A stretch of DNA of 64,000 nucleotides from Streptacidiphilus fuscans (GTDB lineage Bacteria; Actinomycetota; Actinomycetes; Streptomycetales; Streptomycetaceae). This document shows positions 53,521 to 61,883 of the stretch, one piece after another (the stretch's first letter is position 1; each line of letters begins with the position of its first letter). The notes below the pieces were generated by a model. The model saw nothing but the letters and a program-made list of their open reading frames with translations. It was not told the DNA's origin and ran no database searches. A program made the translations under genes and the position numbers. The stretch spans positions 367,558-431,557 of the forward strand of contig NZ_JADPRT010000007.1 of the NCBI RefSeq assembly GCF_015690355.1, read 5' to 3'.

Positions 53521-54086
53521 GCAGCGAACTGTTCGGGGGTGTCCACATCGTCCGGGGTTGCCACGTCGCCGCACTCAACGAGGACCAACTCCCCTGCGTG
53601 GGCGCGCAACAGCGCCCTCGCGCCGGCGTCGCCGACCGCGCCCTCCCGCGCCTCCGCGAAGAATCGACGGGCGAAGTAGACGGGGTGTCCCCGCTCGCCC
53701 CCGTAACTCGCGGCCGCCAACTCCGCGCCGCTGCCGAGGACTCGACGCACCGCCTCCGCCGTGACTCCCGGAGTGTCCACGAGACCGACCAGCACGCCGT
53801 CGGCGTCCAAGTCGGCGTCCAAGCCGTCCAGGCCTGCCCGCAGGGACGAGCCCATCCCTGACGCCCAGTCCGGATTGAGGACGACCTCCGCGTCGCCCAA
53901 CTCCGCCGTGCGCAGCACCTCCTCCGCCGACGCGCCCAGTACGACGCGGATCCGAGCGCAGCCGCCCGCCCGCAGCACGCCCAGTGCGTGCTCGATCATC
54001 GGGCGGCCCCGGTACGGCAGGAGGGCCTTGGGTCGGTTGCCCATGCGGCGTCCGCCGCCCGCCGCCAGGAGAAGTCCGGAACTCAT
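53487..54086 (-). CDS. mocA: MocA-like molybdenum cofactor cytidylyltransferase (NTP-transferase family)
   Basis: A 199-residue nucleotidyltransferase. The nucleotide loop is LLLAAGGGRRMGNRPKALLPYRGRPMIEHAL (5-35), then WASGMGSSLRAGLDGLDADLDADGVLVGLVDTPGV and GHPVYFARRFF. This fits MocA, which adds CMP to molybdopterin in enzymes of the xanthine dehydrogenase family, better than MobA; the choice is by sequence style and context. It lies 130 bp from, and divergent to, moaA, and both serve molybdenum cofactor supply for the xanthine dehydrogenase operon. Its 3' end overlaps an intergenic repeat. Confidence 0.82.
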   Translation of the reverse strand: MSSGLLLAAGGGRRMGNRPKALLPYRGRPMIEHALGVLRAGGCARIRVVLGASAEEVLRTAELGDAEVVLNPDWASGMGSSLRAGLDGLDADLDADGVLVGLVDTPGVTAEAVRRVLGSGAELAAASYGGERGHPVYFARRFFAEAREGAVGDAGARALLRAHAGELVLVECGDVATPDDVDTPEQFAALRWGREELRE

Positions 54087-54216
54087 GCCTCAAGCATGGC
54101 GAACCGCGCCGCCCCGCGGCCTTGGATGATCATACGAGGAGCCCGCGCACACCTGCGGCGTTCACCGGGGCTTCACCCGCTGGACCGCACTGGCCCGGCC
54201 CGGTTCTACTGGGCCG

Positions 54217-55245
54217 ATGCAGCGCTCCACCCTCACTCATGCCGCGCCCCTGCTGGACCGCTTCGGCCGGGTCCACACCGATCTGCGGGTGTCCCTGACC
54301 GACCGCTGCAACCTGCGCTGCACCTACTGCATGCCGGCCGAGGGGCTGGACTGGCTGCCCAAGCCGGACCTGCTGACCGACGACGAGCTGCTGCGGCTGG
54401 TCCGGATCGCCACGTCCCGCCTCGGCATCCGCTCGCTCCGCCTCACCGGCGGCGAGCCGCTGCTGCGGCGCGGGCTGCCGGACCTGGTGGCCCGGTTCGC
54501 CGCGCTGCCGGACGCGCCGGAGCTGTCGCTGACCACCAACGGCATCGGGCTGGCACGCCAGGCGGAACCGCTGCACGCGGCGGGCCTCGGCCGGGTCAAC
54601 GTCAGCCTGGACACGCTGCGCCGGGACCGGTTCCGCGAGATCACCCGGCGCGACCGGCTCGCCGACGTGCTGGACGGCCTGGCCGCCGCCCGCGCGGCCG
54701 GGCTGGACCCGGTCAAGGTCAACGCCGTGCCGGTGCGCGGCGTCAACGACGACGAGATCACCGACCTCGCCGTCTGGGCGGTCGAGAGCGGCTACCGGCT
54801 CCGGTTCATCGAGTCCATGCCGCTGGACGCCCAGGGCGCCTGGGACCGGGCGCGGATGGTCACCGCGGACGAGATCCTGCACGAGCTCGGTCGGGTCTTC
54901 ACACTGCACCCGGTGCCGCGCGCCGACGCCGGCCGGGACGCCAACGCACCCGCCGAGCAGTGGCGGATCGAGGGCACCGACGCCGTCGTCGGCGTCATCG
55001 CCAGCGTCACCCGCCCGTTCTGCGGCGGCTGCGACCGGGTGCGGCTCACCGCCGACGGACAGCTGCGCAACTGCCTCTTCGCGAGCGAGGAGTCCGACCT
55101 GCGCGCGCTGCTGCGCGGCGGCGCCGACGACGCGGAGGTCGAGGCCGCCTGGCGCGCGAGCGTCGCGGGCAAGGGCCCCGGGCACGCGATCAACAGCGCC
55201 GACTTCCGGCAGCCGGAACGACCGATGTCGGCCATCGGCGGTTAG
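54217..55245 (+). CDS. moaA: GTP 3',8-cyclase MoaA
   Basis: A 342-residue radical-SAM enzyme, first step of molybdopterin biosynthesis. The N-terminal cluster is C31, C35, C38 (CNLRCTYC) and the C-terminal cluster is C269, C272, C286. SLRLTGGEPLLRRG is the SAM-binding GGE motif, and the chain ends in IGG, the double-glycine tail needed for MoaA activity. Start ATG at 54217. Its position beside a mocA-like gene and in the purine island suggests a demand from xanthine dehydrogenase. Confidence 0.96.
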   Translation: MQRSTLTHAAPLLDRFGRVHTDLRVSLTDRCNLRCTYCMPAEGLDWLPKPDLLTDDELLRLVRIATSRLGIRSLRLTGGEPLLRRGLPDLVARFAALPDAPELSLTTNGIGLARQAEPLHAAGLGRVNVSLDTLRRDRFREITRRDRLADVLDGLAAARAAGLDPVKVNAVPVRGVNDDEITDLAVWAVESGYRLRFIESMPLDAQGAWDRARMVTADEILHELGRVFTLHPVPRADAGRDANAPAEQWRIEGTDAVVGVIASVTRPFCGGCDRVRLTADGQLRNCLFASEESDLRALLRGGADDAEVEAAWRASVAGKGPGHAINSADFRQPERPMSAIGG

Positions 55246-55398
55246 CCGAACTCCAGGCGACATTGTCAGGTGATTCTGGCGAGGTTCCGCGTTCCGCTCG
55301 CGCCGAGGATCGGCGACCATGGAACCCCCACGGCGTCCCGTGCGTAGTCTGTTGTGACGGCGCCCGGTCGGCGCACTGAACGAAACGGACGGTCCCTC

Positions 55399-56187
55399 AT
55401 GACAGGTACACCCAAGCCCGTCCGGTGTCCGTCGTGTCGCCGGGAGCACGCGTACGAGCCGCCCGTCTTCCCGTGCCCGTGCGGGGCGGCGCTGAAGATC
55501 CCGCTGCTGCGCGGCGGGGTGCCGGTCCAGGTGCGGTTCCGCTCCTGGGAGGACTCCTGGCTGAGCATGCGCTGCCCCTCCTGCGGACGCTCCGAGCAGT
55601 GGCCGCAGCCCGAGTTCACCTGCAACTGCGGCGCGACCGTGCGGCTGCCGGTCGACACGTCGCGGCGGCCCACTCCGGTCAGCGGCGCGGTGCCGCCCGT
55701 GTCGTCGGTACCGCCGATCACGCAGGGGCGGCAGTCGCCGTCGGTGGGCGCGCCGGTCCAGTCGGGGCAGGGCGGACCGTACCCGCGCGCGGTGGCGCGC
55801 AAGCCGTTCCTGCCGCACCCCGTGCGGACCTCCGACGACGCCGTGGTGGCGTCCGCGCGGTACCTGGAGTGGCTCGGCTTCGGCGAGCTGGAGGTCTCCG
55901 ACTCCCAGGACCGCGAGGGCGTCTGCCTGCTCGGCGCCACCATCGTGGCCCAGGTGGACACCTGGACCGAACCGGCGGACCTGCGCGCCGTCGAGTGCCT
56001 CTGGCTGAACACCCTCCACGGGGACGAGCTGCAGCCGGCCATGTTCACCCTGGCCGGGTACTCGCTCGAGGCCCGCAACCGGGCCGACCAGTTGCTCGTG
56101 GCGCTCTTCGAACTCGACCTCACCGGCATGCCGCAGGCGGTCAACACGGCCGCACGTGAACTGATTCACAATTCCTCGCGTCGCTGA
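55399..56187 (+). CDS. Zinc-ribbon protein with a degenerate Mrr-like C-terminal domain
   Basis: 262 residues. Two zinc ribbons lie at the N-terminus: CPSC...FPCPCG (about 10-30) and CPSC...FTCNCG (about 61-80). A Pro/Ser linker follows. Residues about 155-255 look like a restriction-endonuclease-like Mrr fold (DDAVVASARYLEWLGFGELEVS, then GATIVAQVDTW...PAMFTLAGYSLEARNRADQLLVALFELDLTG). The usual Q-x-K catalytic signature reads QVD here, so nuclease activity is doubtful. Start ATG at 55399. Function unknown; a nucleic-acid or protein-sensing role is possible. Confidence 0.7.
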   Translation: MTGTPKPVRCPSCRREHAYEPPVFPCPCGAALKIPLLRGGVPVQVRFRSWEDSWLSMRCPSCGRSEQWPQPEFTCNCGATVRLPVDTSRRPTPVSGAVPPVSSVPPITQGRQSPSVGAPVQSGQGGPYPRAVARKPFLPHPVRTSDDAVVASARYLEWLGFGELEVSDSQDREGVCLLGATIVAQVDTWTEPADLRAVECLWLNTLHGDELQPAMFTLAGYSLEARNRADQLLVALFELDLTGMPQAVNTAARELIHNSSRR

Positions 56188-56250
56188 TCTGGCGCGCCTC
56201 GCCCCCCGCGTGTTGAATGACCGTCACCGAGGGCGACCAAAGGGCGACCG

Positions 56251-57060
56251 ATGACGGTCGCAGTGAGGGGCGGTGGCGTGTCCTTGTCCGAACGGCGAGC
56301 GACCCAGCAGCGTACGGCCCGGCGGACAACAGGTGATCAGCAAGCCACCGGTGGGGGTGGGGACAGGGACGAGCGGATCTGGTTGCTCCGATCGCGCGGC
56401 TGCTGGGAGGCGGCAGCCGAACTGCTCGGGACCGGGCCCGCTGACGCGGTCGAGCGTGCCGAACTGCTCATCGAGGCGGCCTTCTTCACCGGGGACGGCT
56501 GGGAAGAGGCGGAGACCGCGCTGCGGGCCGCCGAGTCCGTCGCCAGGAGCAACCACGAGCGGGCCGAGGCCGCCTGCGCCCGGGGCTTCCTCGCGTACGG
56601 CGCAACGTTGTTGAAGGTCCACGACCGTCTGGACGAGGCACAGGCCGCACTCGGCCGCGCCTCCGCGCTGCTGCCGCCGGACGACCCGTCCCGGCCGCTG
56701 CTGGACTTCCGCCGCGGCCTGATCGCGCACCTCCTGCTGGAGGACGTCACCGCCGCGCGCACCGCCTACCGCCGCGCCCACGCGGGCGCGGAGCAGCAGC
56801 AGGACGCGCACCTGCTCTCGTACACCTGGCGGCACCTGGCCTCGATCGCCCAGGAGGACGGCAACACGGCCGGAGCCCGGCACGGCTATGCGGAGTCGCT
56901 CCGGCTGCGCGAGGAGACCGGCTTCGCCATCGGCATCGCGCCCGCGCTGGCCACCCTCGCCGAGGTCTCACCGGCGGCGGAGGCGGTCCAACTGCGCGCG
57001 CAGGCACAACGGTTGGTGCGGGCCTTCGCCGGCACGCCAGTCTGGCTCACCTTCGACTGA
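56251..57060 (+). CDS. TPR-like helical repeat protein
   Basis: 269 residues. After a basic, low-complexity 40-residue start come repeated alpha-helical pairs in TPR style: LIEAAFFTGDGWEEAETALRAAE, AEAACARGFLAYGATLLKVHDRLDEAQAALGRASALL, DVTAARTAYRRAHAGAEQQ, GNTAGARHGYAESLRLREETG. No enzymatic motif and no membrane segment is present. It probably mediates protein contact; related actinomycete proteins are unnamed. Start ATG at 56251 with AAAGGGCG upstream. No relation to the neighbours is evident. Confidence 0.72.
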   Translation: MTVAVRGGGVSLSERRATQQRTARRTTGDQQATGGGGDRDERIWLLRSRGCWEAAAELLGTGPADAVERAELLIEAAFFTGDGWEEAETALRAAESVARSNHERAEAACARGFLAYGATLLKVHDRLDEAQAALGRASALLPPDDPSRPLLDFRRGLIAHLLLEDVTAARTAYRRAHAGAEQQQDAHLLSYTWRHLASIAQEDGNTAGARHGYAESLRLREETGFAIGIAPALATLAEVSPAAEAVQLRAQAQRLVRAFAGTPVWLTFD

Positions 57061-57088
57061 CACCGCCGCCGAGACGCCGCCGGGAAGT

Positions 57089-57116
57089 GTGCCAATAGCA
57101 CTATCCGGCATGGCAC
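57089..57116 (+). promoter_or_regulatory. Inverted repeat upstream of the DUF2637 gene
   Basis: GTGCCA (57089-57094) and TGGCAC (57111-57116) flank a 16-bp centre in the 173-bp gap. It might be an operator or a weak terminator of the upstream gene. Low support. Confidence 0.3.
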
Positions 57117-57233
57117 ATGCCGATCGTCACTCATCCTGGTGTATCGGTCCCAAAACCACACGAACGGCTCGTCTGCTCCGCAACGATGGATCCGCCTCGG
57201 GGGCCTACCGGGGTGGGAGGAGACGAGGCGACG

Positions 57234-58226
57234 ATGAGAATGAGCGACAGCGTGCTGGGCTGGTTCCTCGCGCTCACAGCCATGCTGCTGGTGGTGGCCG
57301 TGCTGCTGATGGTGCTGCGGTCCCGGCTCGGCCGCGCCAAGTCCGAGGACAGCTGGGAGCGCACCGAGGAGCGGCGACGACGCAAGGAGACGGTCTACGG
57401 ATCCGCCTCCTACGTGCTGCTCTTCTGCTGCGCGGCGGTGGCGGGTGCGCTCTCCTTCCACGGCCTGGTCGGCTTCGGCGTGGAGAACCTCGGTCTCTCC
57501 GGCGGGTGGGAGTACCTCGTACCGTTCGGCCTGGACGGCGCGGCGATGTTCTGCTCGGTGCTCGCGGTCCGCGAGGCCAGCCACGGTGACGCGGCGCTCG
57601 GCTCCCGCAGCCTGGTCTGGACGTTCGCGGCGGCCTCCGCCTGGTTCAACTGGGTCCACGCTCCGCGCGGCATCGACCACAACGGTGCGCCGCAGTTCTT
57701 CGCGGGCATGTCGCTCTCGGCGGCGATCCTCTTCGACCGCGCCCTCAAGCAGACCCGCAAGGCGGCGCTGCGCGAGCAGGGCCTGGTGCCGCGCCCGCTC
57801 CCCCAGATCCGCGTGGTCCGCTGGCTGCGGGCGCCGCGCGAGACGTACGCGGCGTGGTCGCTGATGCTGCTGGAGAACGTCCGCAGCCTGGACGAGGCGG
57901 TCGACGAGGTCCGCGAAGAACGCCGCACGAAGCTCCGCGAACGCGACGCGAGGCGCTCCGCGCCTGCCGAGCTCCGCGCCCTCGGTGCGGGCAGCGGCGG
58001 CACGGGCGGGAACGGCGGCGCGGTGCGCGGCCGGATGCCGCAGTTGCCCCGGCCGGGGCTTCGTGAATCGAACTCCGGGGAGCCCGCGATAGTGGCCTCT
58101 CCCGAGGCCCAGAGCGGCGGCGTCTACGACCTCACGGCAGAGGATGACACGGTGACCATGCAGCGCCCGAACGCGTGGGATTCGCTGGAGCAGAAGCTCA
58201 AGGATCTTGAGCAGCAGTACGGCTGA
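57234..58226 (+). CDS. DUF2637 membrane protein (SpdB-like)
   Basis: 330 residues. An N-terminal helix (VLGWFLALTAMLLVVAVLLMVL) is followed by the DUF2637 block of about four helices (SYVLLFCCAAVAGALSFHGLVGFG, EYLVPFGLDGAAMFCSVLAVREA, SLVWTFAAASAWFNWVHA, FFAGMSLSAAILFDRAL). A charged cytoplasmic tail has coiled-coil-like EVREERRTKLRERDARRS and a C-terminal SLEQKLKDLEQQ. DUF2637 proteins occur in actinomycete chromosomes and conjugative plasmids (SpdB); their role is unclear. GGGAGGAG precedes the ATG at 57234, and 57240 is an alternative. Confidence 0.83.
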   Translation: MRMSDSVLGWFLALTAMLLVVAVLLMVLRSRLGRAKSEDSWERTEERRRRKETVYGSASYVLLFCCAAVAGALSFHGLVGFGVENLGLSGGWEYLVPFGLDGAAMFCSVLAVREASHGDAALGSRSLVWTFAAASAWFNWVHAPRGIDHNGAPQFFAGMSLSAAILFDRALKQTRKAALREQGLVPRPLPQIRVVRWLRAPRETYAAWSLMLLENVRSLDEAVDEVREERRTKLRERDARRSAPAELRALGAGSGGTGGNGGAVRGRMPQLPRPGLRESNSGEPAIVASPEAQSGGVYDLTAEDDTVTMQRPNAWDSLEQKLKDLEQQYG

Positions 58227-58251
58227 CATTCAGTCTCTGCAGGCGAGGAAC

Positions 58252-58275
58252 TATGCACCATCCAGGGGCATGGGG
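58252..58275. repeat. Intergenic repeat element, copy 3 (fragment)
   Basis: ATGCACCATCCAGGGGCATG differs from ATGCACTATCCAGGGGCGCG at the start of copy 2 in three positions, and GGG follows in both. The fragment lies between the convergent DUF2637 and PP2C genes. Confidence 0.5.
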
Positions 58276-58309
58276 TGAGTGCAACGTCCCCGCTGCCGAA
58301 GCGAAGCGC

Positions 58310-60430
58310 CTAGTCCTCGCTCACCAGCTCGAACCACATGCGCTTCCCACTCCCGTTGGGCTCGACACCCCACGCGTCGCTCATCGCTTCGACCAGCATC
58401 AACCCGCGCCCGGACGACGCCTGCTCGCCAGGCGTCCTGCGCTTGGGCCACTGGTCGGACTCGTCCTCGACCTCGATCCGGAGGCGCTGGTGACCGTTCT
58501 CAGGGTCGTGGAAGAGGCGGGCGGTCAGCATCGCGTCGCGGTCCGTGTGGACGAGGGCGTTGGTGATCAGCTCCGAGGCCAGCAGTTCCACCGTGTCGGA
58601 GAGGTCTCCGACACCCCACCGGCGCGCCGCGTCGCGCAGCTCGCCGCGGACCTCCGCGATCCGCGCGAGGTCGGCCTGGCCGATCCTGCGGCGGAGTTGG
58701 TGGCGGGCGCGGGTGTCCGCGGGGCCCTCCCAGCGGAGGAGCAGCAGGGCGATGTCGTCGTCGCGCTCGTGGCTGTCGGCCGCCGCGCAGGCGATCCGGT
58801 CAGCCAGCGCGCCGAGGTCCGCGCCGGGAGCGCCCGCGAACACGCGCCGCAGGCGTTCCATGCCCTCGTCGAGGTCGATCCTGCGGCTCTCCACCAGACC
58901 GTCGGTGCAGAGCAGCAGCACCTCGCCGGGGTCGAGGCCGAAGCGGGTGACCGGGTAGCCCTGCTCGGGGTCCACTCCGAGCGGCAGGCCGCCGGCAATG
59001 TGCTGCACGGCCGCGCTGCCGTCGGAGCGGCGGACCAGCGGGTCCAGGTGCCCGGCGCGAACGGCGTAGACGACGCCGTAGTCGACGTTGACCTCGGCGT
59101 AGAGGCAGGTGGCGAAGTGGCCGGTGTCCAGGTCGGCCAGGAAGCGTGAGGCGCGGGACATCACGGCGGCCGGCGGGTGGCCCTCCGCCGCGTAGGCGCG
59201 CAGCGCGATCCGGAGCTGGCCCATCACGCCCGCCGCATGCACGTCGTGGCCCTGGACGTCGCCGATGACCACGCCGACGTGGCCGCTGGGCAGCGGGACG
59301 ACGTCGTACCAGTCGCCGCCGATCTGCAGGCCGGTCCCGGCCGGGAGGTAGCGGACGGCGCTGTCGAAGCCCGGCACGGGCGGGACCCGGCGCGGCAGCA
59401 GCACCCGCTGCAGGCCGGCGGCCAGCTCGTGCTCGGCGTCGTGGAGCCGGGCGCGGGCGAGGGACTGGGCGACCATGCCGCCCAGTGTGGTGAGCAGGGT
59501 CCGCTCCTCGTGGTCGAGGGCGTGGTCCTCGTCGAAGCTGACCAGGCAGACGCCGATCGGGCGGCCGCTGGCCACCAGCGGCAGGAAGGCCCAGGCGTGC
59601 TTGGGGTGCCCGACCACCGGGGCCCAGGCGCCGGGGAACCGCTGCCGGTACTCGCGCTGGCTGGCCAGGAAGACGGGCGTGCGGGTGCGCAGCGCGAGCG
59701 CCGCCGGATGGTCGGCGTCGAGCGGGACGTGGTCGTGCGGCGGCCGGGAGTCGCCGTCGTAGCCGGAGGCGGCGAGGATCTGGATCCGGCCGTTCTCCAG
59801 CACGGCCAGGATCAACCCGTCCGGCGGGATGCCGGGCAGCGGCAGCTCCGTGAAGACGCGGGCGACGTCGGCGGTGGTGACGGCCTCCGAGAGGGCCTTG
59901 GCGGCCTCGCGGATGAAGAGCGTGCGCTCCTCGCGGACGGTGGCCGCGCGGTCGGCCCGGCGGCGCTTGAGCAGTTCGACGGTGGCGTCCCAGACGAAGC
60001 CGACCATGTGGGCGGGCCTGCCGTCCTCGTCGGCCAGTACCCGGCCGCGGAACCGGACGGCGTGCATCTCGCCGCTGGGAAAGACGGTCCGGTAGTAGGC
60101 GCCGCACTGGCCCAGCGAGGCGACGGCGCGTTCGACGCGGCGGCGGACCACGACGGCGTCCTCGGGGTGGAGCAGCGCCAGGAACTGCTCGGCCGTGATC
60201 GCGGGCTCCTCGCCGTCGTCCGCGCCGCCCCCGGCGGGGCCGAGCTCCTCCAGGCCGAGGATCGCCAGTGCGCGGGCGTCGCAGACCAGCCGGTCGGCGC
60301 GGATGTCCCAGTCCCAGGAACCGATCCCGTTGGCCGCCATCGCGGGCTCCAGCCAGTCCGGCGACTGGTTGGCGTACGGCGGCTGGTGAGGCGGTTGGGG
60401 GAGCCGCGGCGGCTGCGGCCTAGGCGCCAT
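58310..60430 (-). CDS. PAS-GAF-PP2C (SpoIIE)-HATPase multidomain sensor phosphatase
   Basis: 706 residues. A PAS domain (about 28-150, PAMAANGIGSWDWDIRADRLVC) precedes a GAF domain (about 175-330, LFIREAAKALSEAVTTADVARVFTELPL...GVCLVSFDEDHAL). A SpoIIE/PP2C phosphatase domain (GGDWYDVVPLPSGHVGVVIGDVQGHDVHAAGVM, LLLCTDGLVESR, HERDDDIALLLLR) follows, then an anti-sigma-factor-like HATPase (DLSDTVELLASELITNALVHTDRDA...SSGRGLMLVEAMSDAWG). The PP2C metal residues D and G-D are present. These proteins reset partner-switch sigma-factor modules; no anti-sigma antagonist lies nearby. The ATG at 60430 has GGCAGGAG upstream. Confidence 0.92.
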   Translation of the reverse strand: MAPRPQPPRLPQPPHQPPYANQSPDWLEPAMAANGIGSWDWDIRADRLVCDARALAILGLEELGPAGGGADDGEEPAITAEQFLALLHPEDAVVVRRRVERAVASLGQCGAYYRTVFPSGEMHAVRFRGRVLADEDGRPAHMVGFVWDATVELLKRRRADRAATVREERTLFIREAAKALSEAVTTADVARVFTELPLPGIPPDGLILAVLENGRIQILAASGYDGDSRPPHDHVPLDADHPAALALRTRTPVFLASQREYRQRFPGAWAPVVGHPKHAWAFLPLVASGRPIGVCLVSFDEDHALDHEERTLLTTLGGMVAQSLARARLHDAEHELAAGLQRVLLPRRVPPVPGFDSAVRYLPAGTGLQIGGDWYDVVPLPSGHVGVVIGDVQGHDVHAAGVMGQLRIALRAYAAEGHPPAAVMSRASRFLADLDTGHFATCLYAEVNVDYGVVYAVRAGHLDPLVRRSDGSAAVQHIAGGLPLGVDPEQGYPVTRFGLDPGEVLLLCTDGLVESRRIDLDEGMERLRRVFAGAPGADLGALADRIACAAADSHERDDDIALLLLRWEGPADTRARHQLRRRIGQADLARIAEVRGELRDAARRWGVGDLSDTVELLASELITNALVHTDRDAMLTARLFHDPENGHQRLRIEVEDESDQWPKRRTPGEQASSGRGLMLVEAMSDAWGVEPNGSGKRMWFELVSED

Positions 60431-60538
60431 CGTTCTCCTGCCCTGCGTCTGCGTGAGGGTGCGCAGCGAAGCGGTCCGGCCCGTTCGTCCGGCTTCAGCG
60501 GGTGGGCGGGCGAACTGGAACTGGGTGAATATCCGGAC

Positions 60539-60556
60539 TTCATCCTGTCGGATGAA
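60539..60556. promoter_or_regulatory. Inverted repeat in the divergent PP2C-galE promoter region
   Basis: TTCATCC-TGTC-GGATGAA, 7-bp arms, about 110 bp before the PP2C gene and 167 bp before galE in a 292-bp gene-free gap. Operator role inferred from symmetry alone. Confidence 0.35.
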
Positions 60557-60722
60557 TGCGCGAGCGGCAATGGAGACGCGCCCTTCCGTTTTCCGGCGGA
60601 AAGTCACCGGGTGATTTCTCCCCGATCACGGAACCATCACGGACCCTGGTACGTCAGGACGGTGGGGACGGGGGCCGCGGGGACGGAACCCGCCCGTGGA
60701 CGAACTGAGGGGGAACGAACTG

Positions 60723-61724
60723 ATGAAGGTACTGATCACCGGTGGCGCGGGTTTCATCGGCAGCACCGTCGCCTCGGCCTGCCTGGACGCGGGCTTCACG
60801 CCGGTGATCCTGGACAGCCTGGTGACCGGGCGGCGCGAGTTCACCGAGGGGCGGGCGTTCTACGAGGGCGACATCGCCGACGGCGAGCTGGTCGACCGGG
60901 TCTTCGCCGACCACCCCGACATCGCCGCGACCATCCACTGCGCGGCCCTGATCGTGGTGCCGGAGTCGGTCTCCGCCCCGCTGCACTACTACCGGGAGAA
61001 CGTCGCCAAGACCGTCGCCCTGGTCGAGCACCTGCAGCGCAACGGCTGCGAACGGCTGCTGTTCAGCTCGTCCGCCTCGATATACCGGCCGGGCGAGGAC
61101 TTCTCGGTCGACGAGGGCTCCCAGCTCGACCCGCTCTCCCCCTACGCACGCACCAAGATGCTGACCGAGCTGATCTTCAAGGACACGGCCGAGGCCAGCT
61201 CGCTCCGGGTCCTGTCGCTGCGCTACTTCAACCCGATCGGCGCGGATCCGGCGCTGCGCACGGGCCTGCAGACGCCCGCCCCCTCGCACGCGCTGGGCAA
61301 GCTGGTCCAGGCCCGGAGCGCGGGCAGGCCGTTCCTGCTGACCGGCACCGACTGGCCGACGCGTGACGGCAGTGGCATCCGCGACTACGTCCACGTCTGG
61401 GACCTGGCGCGAGCCCATGTGGCGGCGCTGGACCGCTTCGACGCGGTGCTGCCGCCGGACCGCGCGGGCTCCTACGAGGTGCTGAATCTCGGCACCGGGC
61501 GCGGCACCACCGTGCGGGAGCTGGTCGCGGCCTTCGAGGCAGTCACCGGCGAGCGCGTGGCGACCGAGGAGGCCCCGCGCCGCCCCGGCGACAACGCGGG
61601 TGCCTTCTCGCGCACGGCGAAGGCCGAGCGACTGCTCGGCTGGCGCACGGAGCTGTCGCTGGAGCAGGGCATCGCCGACACGCTCGCGTGGTTCGAGCGC
61701 CGCGAGGCCGTGCTGGGCGCGTAG
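60723..61724 (+). CDS. galE: UDP-glucose 4-epimerase
   Basis: A 333-residue SDR epimerase interconverting UDP-glucose and UDP-galactose. NAD binding: TGGAGFIGS (6-14). Catalytic residues are Ser in SSSASIY (near 115-121) and Y141-x3-K145 (YARTK). YFNPIGADP and IRDYVHVWDLARAHVAAL are the usual substrate-side motifs. The ATG at 60723 has GAGGGGGAA upstream. It is followed by a strong terminator, so it is likely monocistronic. Other UDP-sugar epimerases remain possible. Confidence 0.92.
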   Translation: MKVLITGGAGFIGSTVASACLDAGFTPVILDSLVTGRREFTEGRAFYEGDIADGELVDRVFADHPDIAATIHCAALIVVPESVSAPLHYYRENVAKTVALVEHLQRNGCERLLFSSSASIYRPGEDFSVDEGSQLDPLSPYARTKMLTELIFKDTAEASSLRVLSLRYFNPIGADPALRTGLQTPAPSHALGKLVQARSAGRPFLLTGTDWPTRDGSGIRDYVHVWDLARAHVAALDRFDAVLPPDRAGSYEVLNLGTGRGTTVRELVAAFEAVTGERVATEEAPRRPGDNAGAFSRTAKAERLLGWRTELSLEQGIADTLAWFERREAVLGA

Positions 61725-61747
61725 CCGCAGGGCCTTCGGCATCGAGC

Positions 61748-61783
61748 GAAGCACCTGTCCGGGCTGGTCCGGACAGGTGCTTC
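61748..61783 (+). terminator. Terminator after galE
   Basis: GAAGCACCTGTCCGG (61748-61762), loop GCTGGT, CCGGACAGGTGCTTC (61769-61783): a perfect 15-bp stem. Confidence 0.92.
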
Positions 61784-61845
61784 TGCATGTCCGGCTGGCG
61801 GACGGGCTGGACACGGCGCCATCCGCGAGGTTCAATTCCAGAAAA

Positions 61846-61865
61846 GTTTGAACGGCGTTCTAAAC
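61846..61865 (+). promoter_or_regulatory. TetR-like operator upstream of the urease genes
   Basis: GTTTGAACGGCGTTCTAAAC: arms GTTTGAACG and CGTTC-T-AAAC, symmetrical apart from one inserted T, ending 18 bp before the urease GTG. GTTCAA at 61830-61835 is an additional half-site. No regulator gene for it is visible in the window. Confidence 0.5.
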
Positions 61866-61883
61866 AACGACCTGCGAGGAACC

